DNA from: CAVTWS01 sp963732655
Lineage (GTDB): Bacteria > Actinomycetota > Acidimicrobiia > Acidimicrobiales > SHLQ01
Assembly (NCBI GenBank): GCA_963732655.1
Contig: CAVTAI010000001.1
Coordinates: 558,001 to 622,000 of the forward strand
Reading direction: 5' to 3'
Length of the DNA: 64,000 nucleotides
The translations under genes and the position numbers were made by a program. Positions 13,268-23,739 of this stretch are shown one piece after another. Position 1 is the first letter of the stretch. Each line of letters opens with the position of its first letter. Under the pieces are notes generated by a model that saw only the letters and a list, made by a program, of their open reading frames with translations, was not told the origin of the DNA and ran no database searches.

Positions 13268-13353
13268 CCTGTGCGGCAAAGATTTCTTGCACGCGGGTGG
13301 TTTCGGCGCTCAGAGCGGCGGGGGTGCCACTCTTCGTCGACCGACGGGCCGGT

Positions 13354-14628
13354 TCAGGCGCCGTCGAGGACAAGGAGACCATACTGCTTTCCGCGCCGGA
13401 TCAGCACGTACTGACCGTGCCACACCGAGTCCGGGTCGATCACCTGGTCCGGTGCCAGGCGTTGACCGGCGATCTCGACGCCGTTGCCGGCGATGGCGCG
13501 ACGGGCATCTCCCTTCGACGTGGCCAGTCCCACGGCGATGAGCGCCTCGAGCGGGTCGGTCACCGGACCGGACATCCGGGCCGTCGGAATCTCGCCGTCG
13601 AGTGTGGCCAGCACGCCTGGAGAGGGGATGTCACGGCTCGCTCGTCCGAACAGGACGGCCGATGCTTCCTGAGCCGACTCGGCGGCCGCCTCGCCGTGCA
13701 CGATCGAGGTCACCTCGACGGCGAGACGCTGCTGGGCGAGTCGCCGCTCCGGAGCCGCCTCGTGGGCGACCAAGATGTCGTCGACCTCGCCCACTGGCAA
13801 CAGCGTCAGCTGCAGGAGAAACCTCCGCAGGTCCCGGTCATCCGTGTTGATCCAGTACTGGAAGAAGCGGTACGGCGACGTGCGCTCGGGCGCGAGCCAG
13901 ATGTTGTCACCCATCGACTTACCGAACTTGGAGCCATCGGCGCGGGTGAGCAACGGCCACGTCAGCCCATGGGCGGTCGTGGCGAACCGGCGCCGGATGA
14001 GATCGATCCCGGCGGTGATGTTCCCCCACTGGTCCGAACCGCCGATCTGGAACAGGCAACCGTGCACCCGGTGGAGGTGGGCGAAGTCGTTCGCCTGCAA
14101 AAGCATGTAGCTGAACTCGGTGAAGGAGATCCCGGCCTCGCTGCTCATCCGTGAGCGGACCGACTCCTTCGCCACCATCTGATTGATCGTGAAGTGCTTG
14201 CCGACGTTGCGGAGGAAGTCGACGAGCGTGGTGGGCACGGTCCAGTCCGCGTTGTCGACCATCACCGCCGGCACGTTGGCGTGGCCGAAGTCGACGAACC
14301 GGGACAGTTGCGCCTTGATCCCCGCCACGTTGGCGGCCAGCGTGGGCGCGTCGAGCAGGTTGCGTTCGTCGCTCCGGCCGGATGGATCCCCGATCATGCC
14401 GGTGGCGCCACCAGCCAGCGCGATGGGTCGGTGCCCGGCCTCCTGGAATCGCCGCAGCACCAGCAGGCCGATGAGGTTGCCGGCGTGCAGGCTGTCGGCC
14501 GTGGGATCCACGCCGTAGTAGAAGGTGACCGGCCCGGAGTCGAGCAGGTCGGCGAACGCCTGGCGGTCGGTGTGGTCGTGAAGCAGACCTCGGGCATCGA
14601 GGTCGTCGAGGATGGCGGATCCGGACAT
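13354..14628 (-). CDS. tyrS: Tyrosyl-tRNA synthetase
   Basis: The 424-residue class I synthetase charges tRNA-Tyr. The HIGH-like motif is HAGN at residues 48-51, and the KMSKS-like loop is KFGKS near residue 233. 'GGSDQWGN' and 'FQYWINTDD' are typical of bacterial TyrRS, and a C-terminal S4-like RNA-binding domain (about 350-424) ends the protein. The length matches the family. The ATG at 14628 starts directly with the conserved region 'SAILDDLDARGLL'. It lies between the divergent penicillin-binding protein gene and, downstream on the same strand, the rRNA operon promoter. I see no clear T-box leader in the short upstream gap. Confidence 0.96.
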   Translation of the reverse strand: MSGSAILDDLDARGLLHDHTDRQAFADLLDSGPVTFYYGVDPTADSLHAGNLIGLLVLRRFQEAGHRPIALAGGATGMIGDPSGRSDERNLLDAPTLAANVAGIKAQLSRFVDFGHANVPAVMVDNADWTVPTTLVDFLRNVGKHFTINQMVAKESVRSRMSSEAGISFTEFSYMLLQANDFAHLHRVHGCLFQIGGSDQWGNITAGIDLIRRRFATTAHGLTWPLLTRADGSKFGKSMGDNIWLAPERTSPYRFFQYWINTDDRDLRRFLLQLTLLPVGEVDDILVAHEAAPERRLAQQRLAVEVTSIVHGEAAAESAQEASAVLFGRASRDIPSPGVLATLDGEIPTARMSGPVTDPLEALIAVGLATSKGDARRAIAGNGVEIAGQRLAPDQVIDPDSVWHGQYVLIRRGKQYGLLVLDGA

Positions 14629-14690
14629 TGCGGACCATTCTGCCCGACCGCTTCTCTGCTGCCGCCAGATTTGGCTCGGGATGGGCGAGA

Positions 14691-17207
14691 ATGGGCGCCG
14701 CCATGGCCTCTGCTCCCTCGCCTCCGCCGGTCCTGCCGCGCGCCGGTGGCCGCTCGATACGGCGACGGGCTCCGTTCGCCGTGCTCGCGCTCGCCCTCGT
14801 GGCGTCGTCGTGTTACTCGTACACGTCGCCGGATCTGACGGTGACCTTTCCTGAACAGCTCCAGACCTCGAGCGTCTACGACAACGACGGGGTGCTGCTC
14901 ACCGAGCTCGAGGCCGCCCAGAACCGCACCAACGTCCGGTTCGATGAGATCCCCCAGGTGATGATCGATGCCATCGTGGCCATCGAGGACGAGCGCTTCT
15001 ACCTCCACCACGGGTTCGACCTCCGGGGCCTGATCCGCTCGGCCCGCACCAACGTCTCGGCCGGCGGAGTCGAACAGGGTGGTTCCACCATCACCCAGCA
15101 GTTGGTCAAGCTCACGCAGCAGGACCAGCTCACCGAGTGCTTCGACGACGAGGGAAACCCGACCCGGACCATCCAGTGCGAAATCCAAGAGGTGAACCTG
15201 GCCCGGCGCCTGGAACAGCAGTACACCAAGGAGTTCATCCTCGAGCAGTACCTGAACGTGGTGTTCTTCGGGAACAACGCCTACGGGGTGCAGGCAGCAG
15301 CCGAGGAGTACTTCCAGAAGGACATCGGTGAGATCACCCTGGCCGAGGCGGCTCTGCTCGCCGGTCTGGTGCAGCGGCCGAGCGGTTTCGATCCCTACGA
15401 CTTTCCTGATGACGCCGAGCGCCGCCGCCGCCTCGTGCTCGACCGCATGCTCGCCAACGAGTTCATCTCCCAGGCCGAACATGACGAGGCGTACGACCTC
15501 ACCGTGCGCACGATCGTCCAGGCCGAGGACGCGGGCCAGGAGACGGCGGCCTACGAGGAGGTGTTCCCCGGCGCCCACTTCGTCGACGAAGTGCGCCGCT
15601 GGTTCCTCGACGGCGACGACCCCCAGATCGTCGAGCTCTTCCCGACGGAGGAGGAGCGCGAGAACGCGTTGTACGGCGGTGGTCTGCGGATCTACACCAC
15701 CCTCGACCGCAATCTCCAGGAACGCGCCCAGGAGATCGTCTACGGCGCCAACGGGATCCTGCCCAACCCCGACGGCCCCGATGGCGCCGCCGTCGTGATG
15801 GAACCGGCGACGGGCAACGTGCTGGCCATGGTGGCCGGCCGCGACTACTTCGGCGAAGAGGTCCACACCAACCTCGCGGTCGCCGGCGAGGACAACGACG
15901 GAGATGGCGACCCTGATGGCGGCCGCCAGGCCGGCTCGTCGATGAAACCCATCGCCCTCGCCTACACGCTGGAACGGGGCGGCTTCGAGGTCACCGACAC
16001 GTACGCCGCCCCCTCGAACATCGAGTTCCGACCGTCGGACTATCCGGCCGGCACCTTGACCACGCCGTGGCGGGTCAAAGGCGGTGGTGGCGGCGGACGG
16101 GTCACCCTCGTCACCGCCACTCGGCAGTCCTACAACACCGTGTACGCCCAGCTCATGCTCGACATCGGGGCCGAGAACTTCGTGGACATGGCCTACGACC
16201 TGGGCGTGAACCAGGAGACATCACCCATCTCGCCGGTTCCCGCGGCTGTGCTCGGGACCGAAGATGTCACCGTCATGGACCTCGCCACCGTCTACGGCAC
16301 CTTTGCCAACAACGGCGACCGGGTCGACCCCTCATATGTGTCGCGCATCGTCGCCGCCGACGGCACGGTGATCTACGAGCACATCCCCGAACGGGTGCCC
16401 GTTCTCGCCGCCGACACCGCGGCCCAGATCTCGTGGGTCCTGCGTGGTGTCATCGAGGAAGGAACCGCTGAACGCAACGGCCAGATCGGACGGCCGGCGG
16501 CCGGCAAGACCGGCACGGCCCAGAACCTGGCCGATGCCACCTTCGCCGGTTATGTACCGCAGCTCGTCACCGCGGTCTGGGTGGGCTTCCCGCAGGGTCA
16601 GATCCCGATGCGCCCGCCTCGCACCGCGATCGACGTGTTCGGCGGCACGTATCCGACCCAGATCTGGCGTGAGATCATGCTCTACGCCCTCGGACCCGAA
16701 GGCCTCGATTACGACTCGACCGAGTTCCCCACCCCACCCACCAGCACCACCACGACCTCGACCACCATCCTCAGCGAGCAACCGCTGGCCGCCGTCCCCA
16801 ATGTGCGGGGCCTGTCCGAGGCCGATGCCCGGGCCACCCTCGAAGCGGCCGGATTCGCCGTGGAATCGGTGCCGGCCGAGGTGGAAGGTGGGACGCCGGG
16901 CACGGTCAGCGCCCAGGCGCCCGCCGGGGATGTGCAGACCTATCTGGGCACGGTCGTCACCATCGAGATCGTCACCACGCCGCCGCCGCCGAGCTCACCG
17001 GTCACCGTGCCCAGCGTCGTCGGGCTCACCCTGGCCGAAGCTCGGCAGGTTCTGATCGGCGCCGGGTTCGCCATCTCGGAGGAGAACATCCGCCAACCGG
17101 GCACCCCGCCCGGCTCCGCGGTGGGCATCGTGTGGGAACAGTCCCCGGTCGCCGGGTCACCGCCGCCGTCGACCGCCTCCATCACCGTTCGCGTCAACCC
17201 GCCCTGA
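14691..17207 (+). CDS. Class A penicillin-binding protein (transglycosylase/transpeptidase) with two PASTA domains
   Basis: The 838-residue bifunctional cell-wall enzyme polymerises lipid II and cross-links peptides outside the membrane. A basic N-terminus leads into one membrane segment (about 28-42). A GT51 domain follows, with the catalytic Glu in EDERF (99-103) and GGSTITQQ (130-137). The transpeptidase domain has SSMK with its Ser near 416, SYN, and KTGT near 606. A Thr/Pro linker then precedes two PASTA repeats (about 690-838: 'VPNVRGLSEADARATLEAAGF' type, shown here only as an example of its class). The start at 14691 follows a GGGCGAGA stretch; an ATG at 14628 would overlap the tyrS start and adds no conserved sequence. 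It resembles PonA1 and PonA2 of mycobacteria. Confidence 0.94.
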   Translation: MGAAMASAPSPPPVLPRAGGRSIRRRAPFAVLALALVASSCYSYTSPDLTVTFPEQLQTSSVYDNDGVLLTELEAAQNRTNVRFDEIPQVMIDAIVAIEDERFYLHHGFDLRGLIRSARTNVSAGGVEQGGSTITQQLVKLTQQDQLTECFDDEGNPTRTIQCEIQEVNLARRLEQQYTKEFILEQYLNVVFFGNNAYGVQAAAEEYFQKDIGEITLAEAALLAGLVQRPSGFDPYDFPDDAERRRRLVLDRMLANEFISQAEHDEAYDLTVRTIVQAEDAGQETAAYEEVFPGAHFVDEVRRWFLDGDDPQIVELFPTEEERENALYGGGLRIYTTLDRNLQERAQEIVYGANGILPNPDGPDGAAVVMEPATGNVLAMVAGRDYFGEEVHTNLAVAGEDNDGDGDPDGGRQAGSSMKPIALAYTLERGGFEVTDTYAAPSNIEFRPSDYPAGTLTTPWRVKGGGGGGRVTLVTATRQSYNTVYAQLMLDIGAENFVDMAYDLGVNQETSPISPVPAAVLGTEDVTVMDLATVYGTFANNGDRVDPSYVSRIVAADGTVIYEHIPERVPVLAADTAAQISWVLRGVIEEGTAERNGQIGRPAAGKTGTAQNLADATFAGYVPQLVTAVWVGFPQGQIPMRPPRTAIDVFGGTYPTQIWREIMLYALGPEGLDYDSTEFPTPPTSTTTTSTTILSEQPLAAVPNVRGLSEADARATLEAAGFAVESVPAEVEGGTPGTVSAQAPAGDVQTYLGTVVTIEIVTTPPPPSSPVTVPSVVGLTLAEARQVLIGAGFAISEENIRQPGTPPGSAVGIVWEQSPVAGSPPPSTASITVRVNPP

Positions 17208-17232
17208 TGGGCACCGCCGTTCTGAGGATTCC

Positions 17233-17820
17233 GTGACCAGCATCGACACCCCTGCGCGCCCCCAATCCGACCCAGACCTGGACGACACCGGACGAGACGG
17301 TCCATGGTGGCGTCACCTCACCGTCGGCCGGGTTCTCGCCGGGTTGTTCCTGGTGTCCATGGCGGTGTTCTGGGTGTGGGCGTTCAGCCCCTGGAAACCC
17401 GAAAGCAACGTCGACCGATTGAGCTCTGACGACTTCGGCGAGTTGGCCCGGCCCCGATGTCAGGCCATGCTCGACGAGCTCGGTGCCCTGCCGAACCCGG
17501 CCGATGTGACGACCCCAGCCGAGCGCGCCGACCTGCTCGTGCTCCAGAACGCCGTGGTGGACCAATTCGTGGCCGATCTCCGGGCGCTGCCGCACGGTCC
17601 GGCCGACGACGCCTTCCTGCTCGACTCGTGGTTCGCCGACTGGGACCAGTACATGGCCGATCGGGAGCGTCACGTGGAGCGGCTCCGCACCGCTCAGGAC
17701 GGTGATGACCTGCGCTTCCGGCTGACGGCCATCGATGGTGGCCGGGGCGTGGATGCTCGGATCGACGGGTTCGCCACCATCAACCGGATGGTGGTGTGCT
17801 CGACGCCCGGCGACATCTGA
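17233..17820 (+). CDS. Small membrane-anchored protein of unknown function
   Basis: The 195-residue protein has one transmembrane segment (about residues 32-50, VLAGLFLVSMAVFWVWAFSP) after a polar N-terminus. The rest is probably an extracytoplasmic, mostly helical domain rich in Asp and Leu, with two Cys (in RPRCQAML and near the C-terminus, VVCSTPGDI). I recognise no domain. The GTG start at 17233 is 25 bp after the penicillin-binding protein stop, suggesting co-transcription and a possible envelope role. Its last 127 bp overlap antisense the 3' end of the PIG-L gene, so one of the two C-termini may be over-long or both real. Confidence 0.7.
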   Translation: MTSIDTPARPQSDPDLDDTGRDGPWWRHLTVGRVLAGLFLVSMAVFWVWAFSPWKPESNVDRLSSDDFGELARPRCQAMLDELGALPNPADVTTPAERADLLVLQNAVVDQFVADLRALPHGPADDAFLLDSWFADWDQYMADRERHVERLRTAQDGDDLRFRLTAIDGGRGVDARIDGFATINRMVVCSTPGDI

Positions 17821-18620
17821 TCGGTCGGGTCCTCCCCGTCCACCGGAGTGGGAACCAGGAGCCAGCAGCGCTCGGTCCCCGGAATCGTGACCTCGAGGCG
17901 GCGCATCGCCCACGCCGGAAACAGCCAGCGAAGCTGCGATGGGTAGGCACGAAGTGCCGCCACCTTGGCCGCTCGATCGATGCGAACGGTGAACATCGCC
18001 GCGGCGCCGAAACCGAATCGACTCGCGGCGACGACAACGGCGTCGTCGGCCGACTCGGCGTAGGCATTGGGCACGTCGTCGAAGAGCAGGATCGGACGCC
18101 GACGATCGCGGGCGAATCGGAGCAGCGTGTCGCGGACCCATTCGTGATCGGGGTGAGGGGCGACCTGCCGCCAGCCGCGGAGCCCGCGAATCGGGACCCG
18201 AGAGCGCACCGCGGCGATGAAGGTCGGCCGGCCCCGGCGTCCCGCTCCGGCTGGTGCTGCGATGACCGTGTCAGGAGGGAGGTCCCGAAGCACGTCGTCC
18301 AAACACGCCATCAAGGTCGTTTCGTCATCGACGCTTCGCGGCCGATCGAGGTATGCCTCGTCGAGAAGGTCGGCCCCGATGCGCCGGTCGACCCGCCCGG
18401 CGAGGGCGTGTTCGTCTTCTTCGTAACGGAGTCGATGCGCGTCGTCCGAATCGACGAAACCGCACCGGCGATCCCACTCTGAGCTCACCGGGACATCCGG
18501 TATCCCGGTGAAGACATTGACGACCACAGTCGTCGACGACGCTGCCATGAGACCCCACGTCGACAGCACGGCATCGTCGTAATGGGGTGAGACCACGATC
18601 AAGGCGGGTAGCTCGGTCAT
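17694..18620 (-). CDS. PIG-L/LmbE family deacetylase-like protein
   Basis: The 308-residue protein has the PIG-L zinc-site signature near the start (SPHYDDAVLS, a variant of the usual PHPDDE), and a second metal-site motif, PHPDHEWVRDTL, near residues 170-181. Characterised members remove N-acetyl groups from GlcNAc-linked substrates, for example in mycothiol (MshB) or GPI synthesis; here the substrate is unknown. The ATG at 18620 overlaps the FemAB-like stop by 4 bp (ATGA), so the two are coupled and may modify the same envelope compound. The last 42 codons overlap the convergent membrane-protein gene. Confidence 0.85.
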   Translation of the reverse strand: MTELPALIVVSPHYDDAVLSTWGLMAASSTTVVVNVFTGIPDVPVSSEWDRRCGFVDSDDAHRLRYEEDEHALAGRVDRRIGADLLDEAYLDRPRSVDDETTLMACLDDVLRDLPPDTVIAAPAGAGRRGRPTFIAAVRSRVPIRGLRGWRQVAPHPDHEWVRDTLLRFARDRRRPILLFDDVPNAYAESADDAVVVAASRFGFGAAAMFTVRIDRAAKVAALRAYPSQLRWLFPAWAMRRLEVTIPGTERCWLLVPTPVDGEDPTDQMSPGVEHTTIRLMVANPSIRASTPRPPSMAVSRKRRSSPS

Positions 18621-19717
18621 CCGGGCTCCCGCCCGGTTCCCGTCTGACGGGACGACACCACCCGCTCCGCCACGCCGGCCAGGCGACCTCGCCACCCGTG
18701 GGCGCCCGACACGAATGGGACGGGCGAGACGATCTCTCGACCTCGCATCCCGTTCTTGAACTGCCATCCGCCCGGGTTGGCCACGGCGTCGACGCCGCCC
18801 AGGTCGTAATAAAGCCGGCCCCGGCGACGGGCGTGCTCCACACCGGCAAACTGCGCCAGATACCCCGCCCTCACCTCCAGGGCGGCCGAGGAGCTCCCAC
18901 CCAACACATACGTGGCGACCGCCCCCGAACCGCCGAGGATCACCCCCGCCAGGTCGACATCATTCCGCTGCACGATGACGGCGTCGAAATCGTCCGCCGA
19001 CCGGGGGTCGTCGAGCACCGTCGACCAGAAATCGGGCGTCAGCGACAGGTCGAATCCCTTGCGATCGTGCATCGATTCGAACAGCGGTCGCAGTCGCTGC
19101 CATCCCTCGGCCGCTCCGACCGAGACGACCTCGAGGTCGTTGCGCTCCGCCGACCGGAGATGGCGGCGCCATTGTGAGCTCAGACCAGCACGCAGCTCCT
19201 CGACCGACTGGCGAAGATCGAGAACCATGGACCGATACGCCGGAAACAGCGTCGAGTCCGGAAGGGCGACGCCTGGCGTTTCCGGTGCTCCGAACCAACC
19301 CTCGATCGACGAGAGGAATGGCGCTCGGACATGCAGGCGGATCCCGCGATCCGCATACACGTCGACCAGCACGCGGACTGCGTGCCCATACCAGCCCGCC
19401 CGATCGGCGGGCGTCGATCCGCGAACCGCGACCAGGGGACCTCCGGCAACAACACCGACACCGCCACCCACGACCGGCAACGGACGGATACGCACCGCGG
19501 CCAACGCCGATGACGAACCGGTGTCGAGCTCCACCAACTCCAGATCCTCACCACGATGACGAGCGATCTCGACGAGATAGGGCACCGACGTCTGGTGCTC
19601 CCGATCCTCGTAGTCGACACTACGAGCGGCAAAGGAACGCGGTTCGTGCTTCACGATCGGGACGGGCCGCGCTTCGGCCTGGCGCCTGATCGCTGCTGTT
19701 GTCGAGTGCCCGGACAT
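18617..19717 (-). CDS. FemAB/BioF2-like GNAT-fold acyltransferase
   Basis: The 366-residue protein has the GNAT-fold pattern of the FemAB/CelD family. Its central helix-turn 'QWRRHLRSAERNDLEVV' (about 190-206), a 'GFDLSLTPDFW' motif, and the conserved C-terminal 'YYDLGGVDAVANPGG' strand with 'FKNGMRG' resemble peptidoglycan bridge-forming or lipid-linked aminoacyl transferases. Such proteins transfer an aminoacyl or acyl group to an envelope precursor; which one is unknown. The ATG at 19717 has GGGAG 7 nt upstream. Open frame further upstream is not conserved in character. It overlaps the PIG-L gene by 4 bp, a likely two-gene operon. Confidence 0.8.
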   Translation of the reverse strand: MSGHSTTAAIRRQAEARPVPIVKHEPRSFAARSVDYEDREHQTSVPYLVEIARHRGEDLELVELDTGSSSALAAVRIRPLPVVGGGVGVVAGGPLVAVRGSTPADRAGWYGHAVRVLVDVYADRGIRLHVRAPFLSSIEGWFGAPETPGVALPDSTLFPAYRSMVLDLRQSVEELRAGLSSQWRRHLRSAERNDLEVVSVGAAEGWQRLRPLFESMHDRKGFDLSLTPDFWSTVLDDPRSADDFDAVIVQRNDVDLAGVILGGSGAVATYVLGGSSSAALEVRAGYLAQFAGVEHARRRGRLYYDLGGVDAVANPGGWQFKNGMRGREIVSPVPFVSGAHGWRGRLAGVAERVVSSRQTGTGREPG

Positions 19718-19784
19718 CGCGTTACTCCCAACCTGCGGTGAGGTTAGGCGCAGGACCTGGGTCGCTGCATGAGCCGAGGGGCTC

Positions 19785-20387
19785 TCAGGACCTAGGTCGT
19801 TCGAGCGATGCCGCGACGGCCTCCCCGACCCGCGCCAGCCGCACGAGCCCGGCATCGGCGCCCAATCCAGGTAACTCCTCCCCGTGAACCCACCGCAACG
19901 CTTCGGACTCGTGGTTCCCGGTGACCGTGGCACCAGCCGGGGCCATGACCACAAACCGCACGTCGTAGTGGAGATGGGGATCCTCCGCCGGGGGCGCGAC
20001 CCGGTGCACGTCGATGTCGACGGCAGGGATCACCACGGCCAGGCCGTCGATCCCGGTCTCTTCGGTGGCCTCGCGGAGGGCGACGGCCGCCAGGTTCGTA
20101 TCGCCATCGGCGTGGCCACCGGGCTGGAGCCACCGTTGCAGCTTGCGATGGAACAGCACGAGGATCCGGCCCGACGACGGGTCGATGATCAAGGCGGAAC
20201 CGGTCAGATGCCCGGGACGGTCGGAGCGATCCAGTGGCGCCTCCTGCGTCCGCAGGGCCTCCAGTACTCGATCCCGGGCCGGGCGGAGCTCGGGGGAGCG
20301 CAACCCGACGATCTGGAGCCAGGCGAGCGACCGGTCCCGCGACGGCGCCAACCCGGGATCACCGACGCGGAGCACGTGACGATTCAC
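19785..20387 (-). CDS. Nudix hydrolase
   Basis: The 200-residue protein has a Nudix domain in its C-terminal two thirds. QPGGHADGDTN is followed by LREATEETGI, preserving the RExxEExG core that binds the metal-pyrophosphate; the first Glu of the full consensus is replaced by Thr. It probably hydrolyses a nucleoside diphosphate linked to another moiety. The GTG start at 20387 overlaps the stop of the Mpg gene by 4 bp (GTGA), so it belongs to the end of the arginine operon transcript. The much longer open frame upstream is antisense-like Arg-rich sequence over other genes and was discarded. Confidence 0.85.
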   Translation of the reverse strand: MNRHVLRVGDPGLAPSRDRSLAWLQIVGLRSPELRPARDRVLEALRTQEAPLDRSDRPGHLTGSALIIDPSSGRILVLFHRKLQRWLQPGGHADGDTNLAAVALREATEETGIDGLAVVIPAVDIDVHRVAPPAEDPHLHYDVRFVVMAPAGATVTGNHESEALRWVHGEELPGLGADAGLVRLARVGEAVAASLERPRS

Positions 20388-21070
20388 CGGCCCGCTCCCC
20401 CACCCGTCGGCGCCTGGGCGCCTCGCCCCGCCGGACGTGCCGACGGGAACTTCGACACGTACGGGTCGCCGACGACGTGGTACCGCCACGGGAGGTCCGC
20501 CCCGGCCGACAGGCCGATCCGTACGGTCTGGCCCCGGGCTTCGGGCATCGGCGACGCGACACCGTCGTCGAGAACGAGCACCGGTGAGGCGCTGTCGCAC
20601 AGGTCGAGCCCATAGTGCTCGGCGCCGATGCCCAAGGCCGCGCACGCTTTGGCCGGGCCGTTGGTGAGGTCGACCGGCCGTCGGGCGCGTGGCCGACGAT
20701 CTTGCATCACGTCGAGCCCGGCCATCGGATGGACGGCTCGGAGGAGCACCGCGGCGCACGAACCAGCGGATTCGCACACGACGTTCGCGCACCAGTGCAT
20801 CCCGTAGGTGAAGTACACGTAGAGATGACCGGGCGGGCCGAACATGACACGAGTGCGGGGCGTGGGGCCCCGATACCCATGGCTGCCGGGATCGAGCGAC
20901 CCGGCGTACGCTTCGACCTCGACGATGCGGCCAGCCACCCCTCCCGGCCCGACCGCCACCTTGTTGAGGAGGTCGACCGCCACGTGGTGAACCGATCGGT
21001 CGTAGAACGACGTGGGCAGAATCTCTCCCGCCACGGGGCGGACGGTGCCATGCGCCACCCCGGGCGCCAT
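20384..21070 (-). CDS. 3-methyladenine DNA glycosylase (Mpg/AAG family)
   Basis: The 228-residue enzyme excises alkylated and deaminated purines. Family blocks are 'LLNKVAVGPGGVAGRIVEVEAY' (here cited in part: VAGRIVEVEAY), DPGSHGYRGPTPR, MFGPPGHLYVYFTYGMH and LTNGPAKACAALGI. The catalytic Glu is in VEVEAY. The length (about 200-230) fits bacterial Mpg. The ATG at 21070 shares its A with the last base of the argH TGA (TGATG), so it is translated as part of the arginine operon. A GTG or ATG further upstream lies inside argH. The operon position has no clear metabolic reason. Confidence 0.92.
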   Translation of the reverse strand: MAPGVAHGTVRPVAGEILPTSFYDRSVHHVAVDLLNKVAVGPGGVAGRIVEVEAYAGSLDPGSHGYRGPTPRTRVMFGPPGHLYVYFTYGMHWCANVVCESAGSCAAVLLRAVHPMAGLDVMQDRRPRARRPVDLTNGPAKACAALGIGAEHYGLDLCDSASPVLVLDDGVASPMPEARGQTVRIGLSAGADLPWRYHVVGDPYVSKFPSARPAGRGAQAPTGGGAGR

Positions 21071-22473
21071 CAGCCGGCCGGGTACGTCGTGCGGAGCGCC
21101 AGCACGAGGTCGCAAAACCGCTCCAACTGCACCGCGACGGCGGCGGGGCCCGCCCCACCGGGAGTGATGCGGTTGCGCACTGCGGCGCCGGGCGCCAACA
21201 GCGCGGCCCCCTCGGTGCCGAGCTGGTCGTGCCCAGACACGGCCGCCACGAACCGTTGCGCCGCTTCCGGACCCGGACCGGTCTGCAGCGCGTCACGAAC
21301 GAGGCCCCCGACCACGGCGTGGGCGTCACGGAACGGCATACCTTGGGCGACCAGGAGCTCCGCCAGATCGACCGCGGCCGAGAACGGCGAATCGGCGGCG
21401 ATCCGCATCCGTTCGAGGTCGAACATCGCCGAGGCGAGCATGCCCGCCATCGCACCCAGCGTGAGTCGGACGTGGTCGACCGCGTCGAAGAACGGCTCCT
21501 TGTCCTCCTGGAGGTCCTTGTTGTAGGCGAGCGGCAGGCTCTTCATCACGGCCAGGAACCCGGTGAGATCGCCGATCAACCGGCCGGCCTTGGCCCGGGC
21601 CAACTCGGCCACATCGGGGTTCTTCTTCTGCGGGAGCATCGAGCTGCCCGTGGCGTACCCGTCATCCAGCCGGACGAACCCGAACTCCTCGGTCGACCAG
21701 ATCACCAGTTCCTCACCGATCCGCGAGAGGTGCACGGCGAGGAGGGTGAGAGCGAACAGACCTTCGGCGAGATGATCCCGGTCGCTGACCGCATCCAGGC
21801 TGTTCTCGAACCGACCGGCGAACCCGAGATCGGCCGCGACACCATCAGGGTCGAGAGGCAGGGACGATCCGGCGAGGGCGCCGGCGCCGAGGGGCGACAC
21901 GTCGAGCCGGTCGATGCAGTCCCCCAGCCGACCAATGTCACGGCTCAACGCCCAGCCGTGAGCGAGAAGGTGGTGGGCCAGCAGCACCGGCTGTGCACGC
22001 TGGAGGTGGGTGTACCCGGGGAGGTAGGCGTCGCCCGCCTCGGTGGCCCGGTGCAGCAGCACCTCCTGGAGATCGACGACACGCGCCGCCACCACGGCCA
22101 GCTCACGTTTCGCCCACAGGCGAATGTCCGTCGCCACCTGGTCGTTGCGACTGCGGCCGGTGTGCAACTTGGCGCCGGCCGGGCCGGCCAGCTCCGTCAC
22201 CCGGCGTTCGACCGCGGTGTGGATGTCCTCGTCGTCGTCGCCGTAGACGAAGGTGCCGGCCGACATCTCCGCCTCGACCTGATCGAGCGCCTGGAGGACG
22301 GCCGCGCCCTCTTCCGGCGTCACCAGCCCGACCCTCACCAGGCCCCGCACGTGGGCTCGCGAGCCGGCGATGTCGTCGGCGTAGAGGCGCTGGTCGAACG
22401 GCAGGCTGTCGTTGAGGGCCCGCAGTTCCGCCGCCGGTCCGCTCCCGAAGCGCCCGTGCCACAGAGTCGACAT
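21070..22473 (-). CDS. argH: Argininosuccinate lyase
   Basis: The 467-residue enzyme splits argininosuccinate into arginine and fumarate, the last step of arginine synthesis. The fumarase-superfamily signature GSSMLPQKKNPD is near residues 278-289. The N-terminus WHGRFGSGP is typical of the family, as are SRNDQVATD and YTHLQRAQP, the latter bearing the catalytic-site His. The length is normal. It follows argG by 10 bp and overlaps the downstream Mpg gene by 1 base. Fumarate released here can enter the reaction of the fumC product. Confidence 0.97.
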   Translation of the reverse strand: MSTLWHGRFGSGPAAELRALNDSLPFDQRLYADDIAGSRAHVRGLVRVGLVTPEEGAAVLQALDQVEAEMSAGTFVYGDDDEDIHTAVERRVTELAGPAGAKLHTGRSRNDQVATDIRLWAKRELAVVAARVVDLQEVLLHRATEAGDAYLPGYTHLQRAQPVLLAHHLLAHGWALSRDIGRLGDCIDRLDVSPLGAGALAGSSLPLDPDGVAADLGFAGRFENSLDAVSDRDHLAEGLFALTLLAVHLSRIGEELVIWSTEEFGFVRLDDGYATGSSMLPQKKNPDVAELARAKAGRLIGDLTGFLAVMKSLPLAYNKDLQEDKEPFFDAVDHVRLTLGAMAGMLASAMFDLERMRIAADSPFSAAVDLAELLVAQGMPFRDAHAVVGGLVRDALQTGPGPEAAQRFVAAVSGHDQLGTEGAALLAPGAAVRNRITPGGAGPAAVAVQLERFCDLVLALRTTYPAG

Positions 22474-22483
22474 CGGCGCCGCC

Positions 22484-23728
<1,245 letters not shown>

Positions 23729-23739
23729 GGGGGCCCAGC

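Larger units (their letters stand above)
12915..13353 (-). other. rRNA operon leader and promoter region (no protein gene)
   Basis: The 439-bp interval separates the tyrS stop from 16S. Reading with transcription it holds a sigma-70-type promoter (13267-13239), a boxA-like site (13128-13113), the 5' arm of the 16S processing stem (13120-13101), and a GC-rich hairpin (GCCCGGGC...GCCCGG near 12955-12975). Short ORFs predicted here overlap the promoter and have no coding character. Confidence 0.8.

Noticed and set aside
13119..13382. Minus ORF between tyrS and 16S
   Set aside because: It spans the rRNA promoter and the rrn leader and has no coding character.
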